DNA of 64,000 nucleotides, taken from assembly GCA_036557225.1 (NCBI GenBank), contig DATBHX010000063.1, positions 1-64,000 of the forward strand. The letters are read 5' to 3'. Positions 15,849-23,239 of the stretch are shown piece by piece; position 1 is the first letter of the stretch; every line of letters begins with the position of its first letter. The notes under the pieces were generated by a model that saw only the letters and a list, made by a program, of their open reading frames with translations, ran no database searches and had not been told where the DNA came from. The stretch is from Angelobacter sp036557225 (GTDB taxonomy: Bacteria; Acidobacteriota; Terriglobia; Terriglobales; Acidobacteriaceae). The position numbers and the translations under genes were made by a program.

Positions 15849-16463
15849 ATTCCCAACTCCCCATTGATAAGCATCCTTCTGCGGCAGGCCGACAAACTGC
15901 AGCACGCGGCAGGCAAACTGATGCGCCATTTCGTCAAAACTTTTTGGATGGTTATAAAACGCTGGGATCAGCGGATAGATGGTCGCCCCTGCATCTGCAG
16001 CCCACTCCATGTTGCGAATATGCACGCGATTGAGCGGTGTTTCGCGCGTACATAGAACCAACGGGCGTTTTTCTTTCAGACAGACATCGGCGGCGCGGTC
16101 GATCAGATTTCCCGCGAGGCCATGAGCGATCCGGGCCAGCGTGCCCATGCTGCAGGGAATCACGATCATCGCCGTGGTTGGATACGAACCGCTGGCCACA
16201 TTGCCGCCGATATCGTCATTGTTCTGTTGCTGGATCTTCTTTGACTCGCTACCGATCAGCTGCGCCACCAGGTTGTTGCGGCCTTTGATGGCGAGTTCTT
16301 CAGCAAAAACGCGGAGCGCATTATCAGAGGCGATGAAGTTTACAGTCTTGATGCGGCCATCATGCTCCATGGCAAGCAAAAGCGCGCGTGTAAACAGCGC
16401 GCCGCTCGCTCCCGTGGCGGCCACCGTGAGTACATGGGCTGACGGATGTAACAGATTTGGCAT
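15810..16463 (-). CDS. UbiX/Pad1-like flavin prenyltransferase
   Basis: A 217-residue flavoprotein of the UbiX family. TVAATGASGALFTRALLLAM is the N-terminal FMN/prenyl-phosphate-binding segment, VIPCSMGTLARIAHGLAGNLIDRAADVCLKE is the conserved middle, and PLVLCTRETPLNRVHIRNM follows. UbiX makes prenylated FMN for UbiD decarboxylases. No UbiD homologue is in this window. The last about 11 residues (RRRGDTEKSK) are encoded by an intergenic-type repeat, so the original stop was probably replaced or the end extended. Confidence 0.88.
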   Translation of the reverse strand: MPNLLHPSAHVLTVAATGASGALFTRALLLAMEHDGRIKTVNFIASDNALRVFAEELAIKGRNNLVAQLIGSESKKIQQQNNDDIGGNVASGSYPTTAMIVIPCSMGTLARIAHGLAGNLIDRAADVCLKEKRPLVLCTRETPLNRVHIRNMEWAADAGATIYPLIPAFYNHPKSFDEMAHQFACRVLQFVGLPQKDAYQWGVGNPPRRRGDTEKSK

Positions 16464-16597
16464 CTAACGGTGTAAGTTCTGAGTTACAGATTCCCCGAGA
16501 ACTGAGAATAGGGAGACGCCTGCGCACAAGTCAAGCAGGAGATCCCTTTCGCGTCAGTTTAGCGTAGCTCGGTTGACGCAAAGGCCGGGTTTTCTTC

Positions 16598-18271
16598 ATG
16601 GGCAGTGGTTTTGCAATTCGGGCGCGACGTCGAACAGCGGCACAGCAGCTTGCACTGTTGCAGGTGAAGCGCGAGATTCGCGCCACCGACCCGCATGGCC
16701 GGCTGAAATATGTCCGCGACTTCAGCGAGGCTTTCCGCGACTACCGGTGTACGCTCAGCGGTGAAGAACTCAGACAACACTATTCCGCGGCCGACATTCT
16801 TCTGGTCGGCGATTATCATGCGCTCACGGCTTCGCAGGAGTTTGCAGCGGAGACGGTCGAACGGCTGACGGAGAGCGATCGTCCGCTGGTGCTGGCGCTG
16901 GAAATGGTCTTCTCCCGCGACCAGTATGTGCTGGACGAATGGCTGCGCGGCGAAATCAGTGATGACGAGTTGCGGGCCGGCATCCGCTATGAGGATGAGT
17001 GGGGCTATGAGTGGGAGCCGGTGGCCCGCGTGTTGCGTCAGGCAAGGAAATCCGGCTGTCATATTTACGGTATTGATTTGAAGCCGCGCGGCAATATGCG
17101 TCGTATCGGCGCGCGCGACCGGCATGCTGCCGTGCAGATCGCTCAGATTCGCCGCGCCCATCCCGGCGCGCAGGTGCTCACGCTGTTTGGCGAAGCGCAT
17201 CTGGCGCCCAGCCACCTGCCGCAGTGGCTGCGCATGTTGCGCCCGCGAGACCGCGTTCTTACCGTCCTGCAAAATGTTGACGAGCTTTACTGGAAGGCCG
17301 CGGGCGAACTGACGGAGAGCGTCAATGCGGTCCAGGTAGCGGACGACGTGATCTGCGTGTTCAACTCCACGCCGCTGGAAAAATATGAGAGCTATCGGAT
17401 TTATATAGGCCGCTGGCGTACACAGCCGAGCGAGCCTGACCTTGCGCCTACTTTTTACAACCTGGTGGATACGTTTCTGCGGTCGATGGGTCTGGAGCAA
17501 TATTCGCCCGCGGCAGGCAGCCATGCCAGTGCGCTGGCAGAAGATTATCCTGAGGTTTGCGCGGCCAGAGGAAGGCGGGAGTTTGAAAAAATGCTGGCGC
17601 GCAGGGCTGTGCCGGCAGCGGAACGCAGATCGGTGCTGGACAGCCTTCGCCATCGCGGTTGCGTCTATTCCTCGAAACATCATCTGTTCCTGGTAAAGCG
17701 GTTCCAGATCGCGCAGGCGGCGGAAGAGGCAGTGCGCTTCGTGCAGAGCGAGTGTCGTGGCGCGTCGTGCGCGAAAGGACCCTGGAAGGGCAGTTCACAT
17801 CAAGACCAGTTTTATTTTGACGTAATGGATCGCGCGTTCATCGCCTTCGGCGCGCGGGTGCTGCTGCCACACTGTCCGGTGTTGCGACCGCCGGATTTCC
17901 GCTCGCCGGCAGGCCTGGCACAAGCGGTCAACGACCGGCATGCGCCATTTTCGGAAAAAGAACGCCGCCAGATCACTGAGTTCCTGGTGTTGCACAAGGA
18001 GTCTGAGGGGCATGCGCGCTTGCACGCCGATTTGTCGCGTGTGATCGCCACCGGCATTGCATCCGCGGGCCAGAAGCGTGAGTTTCTGGTGCGCAATCTG
18101 GGATCAATGCTGGGGGCGGAGATGCATGAAGCGTATGTGGCCGGCCTGCTCAGCAAGAGCTATCTGCGATCACTCTTCTTCCGCAAGATTCATCTCCCAG
18201 GGATGGCGAAGAAGACCTACTTTGAACTGGCGCGGAAGGTCAATCCTGCGCAAGGCAAGCTGTTCTCTTGA
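16598..18271 (+). CDS. ChaN-like (Tiki/EreA superfamily) protein with extra C-terminal domain
   Basis: A 557-residue protein. The N-terminal about 300 residues match the ChaN-type domain: ILLVGDYHALTASQEF (GD-H motif, about 68-82), LVLALEMVFSRDQYVLDEWL, HIYGIDLKPRGN and LTLFGEAHLAPSHLP with Glu and His. Family members include haem-binding ChaN lipoproteins and erythromycin-esterase-like hydrolases. The remaining about 250 residues are a distinct Arg/Glu-rich domain that I do not recognise. It has no signal peptide, so it is probably cytoplasmic, unlike E. coli ChaN. Function is open. Confidence 0.75.
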   Translation: MGSGFAIRARRRTAAQQLALLQVKREIRATDPHGRLKYVRDFSEAFRDYRCTLSGEELRQHYSAADILLVGDYHALTASQEFAAETVERLTESDRPLVLALEMVFSRDQYVLDEWLRGEISDDELRAGIRYEDEWGYEWEPVARVLRQARKSGCHIYGIDLKPRGNMRRIGARDRHAAVQIAQIRRAHPGAQVLTLFGEAHLAPSHLPQWLRMLRPRDRVLTVLQNVDELYWKAAGELTESVNAVQVADDVICVFNSTPLEKYESYRIYIGRWRTQPSEPDLAPTFYNLVDTFLRSMGLEQYSPAAGSHASALAEDYPEVCAARGRREFEKMLARRAVPAAERRSVLDSLRHRGCVYSSKHHLFLVKRFQIAQAAEEAVRFVQSECRGASCAKGPWKGSSHQDQFYFDVMDRAFIAFGARVLLPHCPVLRPPDFRSPAGLAQAVNDRHAPFSEKERRQITEFLVLHKESEGHARLHADLSRVIATGIASAGQKREFLVRNLGSMLGAEMHEAYVAGLLSKSYLRSLFFRKIHLPGMAKKTYFELARKVNPAQGKLFS

Positions 18272-18289
18272 TAACCGCAAAGGGCGCAA

Positions 18290-18428
18290 AGCGTTCTGAA
18301 ATCCCGAGCGCAGCGAGGGATCCACATCATCTGAGAGAATCATCAGTCATAGAAATGCAGGGGCAGAGCATGTAAGCTCATATGGATCCCTCACCCGCGA
18401 ACTGCGCGGGGTTCGGGATTTCAGAAAA
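18290..18428. repeat. Inverted-repeat element upstream of LarB
   Basis: TCTGAAATCCCGAGCGCAGCGAGGGATCCAC at about 18295-18325 is partly the reverse complement of GGATCCCTCACCCGC...GGGGTTCGGGATTTCAGA at about 18383-18424. The element fills the spacer before the larB start. Similar GATCC-CGCTNCGCTC-GGAT cores occur at about 21705, 26516 and 43190. Confidence 0.55.
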
Positions 18429-18429
18429 C

Positions 18430-19176
18430 ATGAATCCTTCTTCTCTTCGCAAACTGCTGCAGGAAGTGCGCAGTGGCGCAGTCTCGCCTGACGAGGCGGT
18501 TGCGCGTCTTCGGCATCTACCGTTTGAAGACCTGGGCTTTGCCCGTGTTGACCACCATCGCCGTGTGCGCTCCGGCATGCCCGAGGTGATTTTCTCCCAG
18601 GGCAAGAGTCCCGTGCAGGTAGCCAGGATTTTCAAGAGCATGGCTGCGCAGGGGGGGAACGTGCTCGCCACTAAGGCCGCAGAAGAGCATTTTCGCGCGG
18701 TCAGGAAGGTTGTGCGGAAAGCAGAGTACCGCAAGCTGGCGCGTGCCATCACATTGCAGCAGGATTCCACAGTCTACGGCAAAGGGACCGTCGTGGTGAT
18801 CTCCGCCGGGACCAGCGATATTCCTGTGGCGGAAGAAGCTTTGGTCACGGCAGAAATCATGGGGAACACGGTAGCGCATCTATACGATGTGGGAGTGGCG
18901 GGCATTCATCGCCTGCTGGCGGAGAGAGAAACATTCGACAAGGCGCGAGTGATCATCGTCTGCGCCGGAATGGAAGGCGCACTGCCCAGCGTGGTGGGCG
19001 GCCTGGCGCGAGTGCCGGTGATCGCCGTGCCTACGAGTGTTGGCTACGGCGCGTCATTCAATGGCCTGGCAGCGTTGCTGGGCATGCTGAACTCGTGCGC
19101 ATCGAATGTGAGCGTAGTAAATATCGATAACGGGTTTGGCGCCGGTTATGTTGCTTCGATGATCAACCGCCTTTAA
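18430..19176 (+). CDS. larB: Nickel-pincer cofactor biosynthesis protein LarB
   Basis: A 248-residue LarB homologue. The first 60 residues carry RKLLQEVRSG and PFEDLGFARVDHHRRVR, then GMPEVIFSQGK. The AIR-carboxylase-like C-terminal half carries ISAGTSDIPVAEEA, YDVGVAGIHR, CAGMEGALPSVVGGL and GYGASFNGLAALLGMLNSCA. LarB carboxylates and hydrolyses nicotinic acid adenine dinucleotide at the start of nickel-pincer cofactor synthesis for lactate-racemase-type enzymes. larC, larE and larA are absent from the window. I prefer the ATG at 18430 because the in-frame ATG at 18382 lies inside a repeat. Confidence 0.9.
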   Translation: MNPSSLRKLLQEVRSGAVSPDEAVARLRHLPFEDLGFARVDHHRRVRSGMPEVIFSQGKSPVQVARIFKSMAAQGGNVLATKAAEEHFRAVRKVVRKAEYRKLARAITLQQDSTVYGKGTVVVISAGTSDIPVAEEALVTAEIMGNTVAHLYDVGVAGIHRLLAERETFDKARVIIVCAGMEGALPSVVGGLARVPVIAVPTSVGYGASFNGLAALLGMLNSCASNVSVVNIDNGFGAGYVASMINRL

Positions 19177-19427
19177 AACACCTCCGCAAGCGACGGCATC
19201 ACACCCTGAATGTGATTTTCCTGCTGTTTCATCAGCAGCCCCGTTCACAGAATCCTGCGCAAGACAAGAATTATTTTTGTGGAAATGGGCATTGACATTT
19301 ACAAGACAAAACTTTTTCGCAAGCAACTGATAAATTTTCAATCGCGTCTCATTGGCAGGTGTAAAATCTGCGATTAACGAGGGCCCGCGGACCTTCTGTA
19401 CGGGACGTTTTCCCATCCGAGGCGCAC

Positions 19428-20495
19428 ATGAACGCTCACGTCAGTTACAAAGCCGGCAAGACGCCCGACGTAGAACGCGAATTCCATCATCAGGTACAAA
19501 AGCTCCAGCGCCGGCTGCACGTCTTCAAGCCGGACCTGGTACACCTGCGCGCTATTGTGGAGCAGGAGAACAGCCGGACGGCAAGCACATCACTGAATTT
19601 GCGCCTGCCTTCAGGTCAGATGGCCGCGCAGCGTTCGGGCGAGAACGCGCTGGCCGCGGTGAAACTGGCGTTTGCCGACCTTTTTGCCCAGGTCACCAAG
19701 CATAAAGAGCTGCTGCGGGGAAACTGGACGCGAAAATCTGTGCGCCGCGCCGGCCGTGGAGCAGTGCTGCCGGTTGAGTCTGCGCCGTCAAGAACCACTT
19801 CACTGACGGGAAAAGAGCAGACGGCCGTCGTCAAGACGGATGCGGCTGCGGTCAGCAACATGGAAACCTGGCTCAGCGCCAATCTGCGGCAGCTGGAGGA
19901 ATTTGTCGATCGCGAGCTGGAATTTCAGGTGGAAGCGGAGCGCATCCGGGAAGGGCAGATCACCCGGGAAGAGGTCATTGACGAGGTCATCGTGAGCGCG
20001 CTCTCCCAGGAAGACGGAAAGGCGCAGTTGCTTTCGCTAGAGAGCTGGTTCCACCGGCTGGCTGTGCGCGCCATCAGCCAGTTGATCACAGCCAACGCGG
20101 ATACGGGCAATCTCTCGCTGGATGCTCCGGCAGGCATACAGAATGTGACCGGAAGCGATGAGAACGTGCTGCAATATCACCAGCCCGATGACAGCCTGCA
20201 GGGAGAGAGTGTGATTCGCGACCAGAGCGTGCGTACGCCGGAAGAGATCATGGCCGGAGATGAAATGGTGGCGCAACTCGACCTGGTGCTGCGCGGCGTC
20301 CAGGCGCATGAACGCGAAGCGTTTGTCCTCTATACGCTGGAAGGATTTACGGTGGATGAGATCAGCCGTCTCGTCGGCCATACGGCAGAGCAGGTGCGCG
20401 AGTCGATTCGCCATGCGCGGACGCATATCCAGCAGAAATTACCGTCACAGAACCAGCTTAGGCACAGCCTGCTCCATCATTCTCGCGTCGCCTAG
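19428..20495 (+). CDS. HPF/RaiA ribosome-hibernation domain fused to a sigma-70-like module
   Basis: A 355-residue fusion. Residues 1-105 read as an HPF/RaiA (S30AE) domain: HVSYKAGKTPDVEREFHHQ, two basic helices (KLQRRLHVF, QVTKHKELLRG) and the strand LNLRLPSGQMAAQ. Residues 105-145 are a linker. Residues 146-225 resemble a degenerate sigma region 2 (TREEVIDEVIVSALSQ, then SLESWFHRLAVRAISQLI). Residues 272-340 are a clear region-4 helix-turn-helix (LEGFTVDEISRLVGHTAEQV). HPF domains bind the 30S decoding centre in stationary phase, and sigma modules bind RNA polymerase and DNA. The fusion suggests a link between ribosome hibernation and transcription. It probably forms an operon with the release factor-like gene 31 bases downstream. 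Confidence 0.8.
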   Translation: MNAHVSYKAGKTPDVEREFHHQVQKLQRRLHVFKPDLVHLRAIVEQENSRTASTSLNLRLPSGQMAAQRSGENALAAVKLAFADLFAQVTKHKELLRGNWTRKSVRRAGRGAVLPVESAPSRTTSLTGKEQTAVVKTDAAAVSNMETWLSANLRQLEEFVDRELEFQVEAERIREGQITREEVIDEVIVSALSQEDGKAQLLSLESWFHRLAVRAISQLITANADTGNLSLDAPAGIQNVTGSDENVLQYHQPDDSLQGESVIRDQSVRTPEEIMAGDEMVAQLDLVLRGVQAHEREAFVLYTLEGFTVDEISRLVGHTAEQVRESIRHARTHIQQKLPSQNQLRHSLLHHSRVA

Positions 20496-20526
20496 ATTTT
20501 CCCCTGCCGGCATAAGGAGATTGCCA

Positions 20527-21696
20527 ATGATTACGCGTGAGGAAATTCGCCAGCTTGCCCAAGTCGAGTCGCCCAGCGGATGCGCCGTTAGTTTTTATTT
20601 TCAGCCGGAGACGCCGCAGAACAAGTCGCACCGGGAAGAAGCCATCCTGGTGAAAGACCTGGTGCGGGAGACCTTGCGCCGCAATGAGCGCAACGGCAGT
20701 CATGCCACGCTGCGCGAAGACCTGGCCAAAGTGCTGCAGGTGGCCGAAGGGCTGCATGGCAATCATTCGCGCGGAAAGGTCATTTTTGCCTGCCGGGAGC
20801 AGGGAATCTGGCGCGAGCTTGACGTGCCGCCGCGGCTCGGCCGTTCGCGGATCGCGGTGAGCAGCCGCTTCCACCTGCGCCCGCTGGTGGAGGCGCACGC
20901 GGGCGTGCCGCGCACTTGCATAGCCCTGGTGAATCGCAAGAGATCGCGTATCTTTGAACTGCATGAAGCCGAGATAACGCAACGGCCTGACCTTGAATTC
21001 GGCCCCTCGCCGCACGTGCCGCGCAGCGACGGTTATCAGGGGTATGACGCCGGGCACCGTGAACGCCACGTAGAGAAACAAGTGTCGCAACACTTCAAGA
21101 TGTTTGCCGAATCACTGCTCTCACTCTATAACCGGGAGAGATTTGATGCGCTGCTCATCGGCTGCCAGGATGAAAACTGGCCTGAAATTGAACCACATCT
21201 GAACACAAACCTTAAACAGCGCCTTCGGGGCCGATTCCCCGTAGATGTTGCCGCGGCGACGGCCGATGAGATCCATCAGCAGGCCAACCGCATCCTTTTT
21301 CAGGACATGATCACTCTGCAGAGAGACCTGGTGCGCGAGGTGATTGGCGAGGCGCAACGTAACGCCCGCGGCGCGCTTGGCCTGCGCCGCGTACTCAACG
21401 CTCTGGAGCGCCAGGAGGTGCAGACGCTTTTGATTGGCCGCGACTTCAGGGCAGAAGCGGTCGAGTGCGGCAATTGCCGCCATCTGGACACACGCATGGT
21501 AAAAAGTTGTGCGGTCTGCGGGCAGGAAACGCGGGAGATGAGCGACGTTTCCGACTCTCTGGTGGACCTGGCCCTGCGCAATGGCGCCGACATACATTTT
21601 GTCGACGGCGATCCTGAATTGGAAAAGGCCGGACGGCTGGGTGCGTTGTTGCGATTCCGTGCTGACCAGAATTCGGCGGAGCGGATGGCAGTGTAG
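20527..21696 (+). CDS. Bacterial archaeo-eukaryotic-type release factor (baeRF-like)
   Basis: A 389-residue protein resembling the baeRF families related to eRF1/Vms1. The middle domain holds strand VPRTCIALVNRKRSRIFELH, a Gly/His-rich loop RSDGYQGYDAGHRER at 166-180 where eRF1 has its GGQ loop, and helix VEKQVSQHFKMFAESL. The C-terminal domain has FDALLIGCQDENW and a four-Cys zinc ribbon (Cys314, Cys317, Cys328, Cys331). An exact GGQ is absent. Such proteins are proposed to rescue stalled ribosomes. AAGGAG lies 8 bases before the ATG. The HPF-sigma fusion gene immediately upstream points to a shared role in ribosome stress. Confidence 0.75.
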   Translation: MITREEIRQLAQVESPSGCAVSFYFQPETPQNKSHREEAILVKDLVRETLRRNERNGSHATLREDLAKVLQVAEGLHGNHSRGKVIFACREQGIWRELDVPPRLGRSRIAVSSRFHLRPLVEAHAGVPRTCIALVNRKRSRIFELHEAEITQRPDLEFGPSPHVPRSDGYQGYDAGHRERHVEKQVSQHFKMFAESLLSLYNRERFDALLIGCQDENWPEIEPHLNTNLKQRLRGRFPVDVAAATADEIHQQANRILFQDMITLQRDLVREVIGEAQRNARGALGLRRVLNALERQEVQTLLIGRDFRAEAVECGNCRHLDTRMVKSCAVCGQETREMSDVSDSLVDLALRNGADIHFVDGDPELEKAGRLGALLRFRADQNSAERMAV

Positions 21697-21699
21697 GCT

Positions 21700-21870
21700 C
21701 TTTTATCCCGAGTGTAGCGAGGGAACCCTATCTCCACAAGACGTGTTTACGCATTTTCACGAGTTTGGTCCGGTGTCTTCTTTGGAGCCCACTCTTAATC
21801 GGCCATAGGGATTCCTGGTACTGTCCTGAATCCACATTTAGGCCAGTACCGGATTCCTCGCTTTTGCTCG
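21700..21870. repeat. Spacer repeats between the release factor-like gene and the asparaginase
   Basis: ATCCCGAGTGTAGCGAGGGAACCCT at about 21705-21730 is a member of the GATCC/CGCT repeat family. GGTACTG (about 21817) pairs with CAGTACC (about 21844) as a 7-base stem. One or both may end transcription of the upstream operon. Confidence 0.4.
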
Positions 21871-21928
21871 GAATGGGAAAAAATCTGATATCCTTCTGCG
21901 TTTCATCACTACTCAAAAGTGAGGCCCC

Positions 21929-23158
21929 ATGAAGCGCAGAGATTTCCTCTCCGGACTAGCGGTCACGTCGGCCACGCTGGCTGCAGGCCAGTCCGCCACA
22001 GGCGACGCGCAACAGAGCAAAGACAACCTTCAGGTTCCCCGGCGATATCCGCCCAAGAACATCATGATCTCCGCCGCGAACGGCATTACGTCGCGGGGGA
22101 ACCATCTTGAGGCCGGATACCAGAAGCTAAAATCTGGTGCGGACACGCTGGAGGCTGCCATCACGACGGTTACCGAGGTGGAAAACGATCCTGAAGATGA
22201 CAGCGTAGGGCTGGGCGGATTGCCGAACGAAGATTGCGTGGTAGAGCTGGATGCCTGCTGTATGCACGGCCCATCGCGCCGTGCAGGATCGGTGGGCGGC
22301 GTGCGCGATATCAAGAACGTCGCCTCTCTGGCGCGGACCGTGATGGAGCACACCGGCCACGTGATGCTGGTGGGTCAGGGCGCAACGCATTTCGCCGAGC
22401 TCATGGGCTTTCCTAAAGAGAACCTGCTGACCGAGCACTCACGCAAGATCTGGCAGCTGTGGAAGGAGTACCACTCCGATCGCGACTGGTGGGGGCCCGG
22501 CCTGGCCGATCCGAATTTTAAATTCCCGGCAAACCTGGAGACCAGCTCCATCGAAGAGCAGCCACAGGCGATCAGGAAGCTGTACGCGCTGGCGGCTGAG
22601 ATCGGCATTGCTGAAGATCGCCGCATGGATGCGATCCAGAAGGTGCTCTATCCACCAACCGGGACGATCAATTGCTCGGCTTTGAACGAGAAAGGCGAGA
22701 TGTCGAGCGTGACGACGACCAGCGGCCTTGCCTGGAAGCTGGCCGGACGTTGCGGCGATTCGCCGATCATCGGCGCGGGCTGCTACTGTGACCAGGACGT
22801 GGGCGCCGCGGGAGCCACCGGTAGCGGCGAAGAAAACATCAAGGTTTGTGGAGCGCATACGATCGTTGAGAACATGCGGCGCGGCATGTCACCGGAAGAA
22901 GCCGGCATGGATGCGCTCAAGCGCGTTGCCCGCAATTTCAACAATGACATGGCGAAGCTGATCTACGTCAGCATGCACTACTACATTCTGCGCAAAGATG
23001 GCGCATACGCAGGCGTTACGTTGTGGTCTGGCCCGTCTGACCGGCCGTATCGCTTTGCCATCGCAGATGGCAATGGCGTAGCGCGGCATGAAGTGGCGAA
23101 GGCGCTCTTCCAGGGCAATCCCAAGGACTGGCCGCCGATGCCGAAGGGGCGGCGATAA
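21929..23158 (+). CDS. Tat-exported N4-(beta-N-acetylglucosaminyl)-L-asparaginase-like Ntn hydrolase
   Basis: A 409-residue precursor with a twin-arginine signal (MKRRDFLSGLAVTSATLAAG). The body matches glycosylasparaginase/isoaspartyl peptidases. DTLEAAITTVTEVENDPEDD and VGLGGLPNEDCVVELDACCM lie in the first chain. GTINCSALNEKGEMSSVTTTSGLAWK probably holds the Thr nucleophile at the autocleavage site (Thr of the TGTI step). GRCGDSPIIGAGCYCDQDVGA and ATGSGEE shape the active site. The enzyme would cleave the GlcNAc-Asn bond or beta-aspartyl peptides outside the cytoplasm. It is monocistronic. Confidence 0.85.
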   Translation: MKRRDFLSGLAVTSATLAAGQSATGDAQQSKDNLQVPRRYPPKNIMISAANGITSRGNHLEAGYQKLKSGADTLEAAITTVTEVENDPEDDSVGLGGLPNEDCVVELDACCMHGPSRRAGSVGGVRDIKNVASLARTVMEHTGHVMLVGQGATHFAELMGFPKENLLTEHSRKIWQLWKEYHSDRDWWGPGLADPNFKFPANLETSSIEEQPQAIRKLYALAAEIGIAEDRRMDAIQKVLYPPTGTINCSALNEKGEMSSVTTTSGLAWKLAGRCGDSPIIGAGCYCDQDVGAAGATGSGEENIKVCGAHTIVENMRRGMSPEEAGMDALKRVARNFNNDMAKLIYVSMHYYILRKDGAYAGVTLWSGPSDRPYRFAIADGNGVARHEVAKALFQGNPKDWPPMPKGRR

Positions 23159-23185
23159 CTGCCGCCTCGCGGGAATTGACAGAAA

Positions 23186-23209
23186 AAGGCCGCCTGCAAG
23201 GGCGGCCTT
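23186..23209 (-). terminator. Rho-independent terminator, bidirectional potential
   Basis: AAGGCCGCC pairs perfectly with GGCGGCCTT around a 6-base loop. Read on the minus strand it is followed by TTTTTC, so it should end transcription of the Ig-repeat lipoprotein gene. It also lies 28 bases after the stop of the convergent asparaginase gene and may serve both. Confidence 0.75.
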
Positions 23210-23239
23210 CTAATTGGCGATACCAACGCTGGAGCAATA

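Noticed and set aside
16559..17683. 374-codon minus-strand open frame
   Set aside because: Antisense to the ChaN-like gene, without ribosome binding site or recognisable domain.
19428..20495. A plain sigma factor without ribosome link
   Set aside because: The first 105 residues do not fit any sigma region but match HPF/RaiA in length, basic helices and the LNLRLPSGQMAAQ strand.
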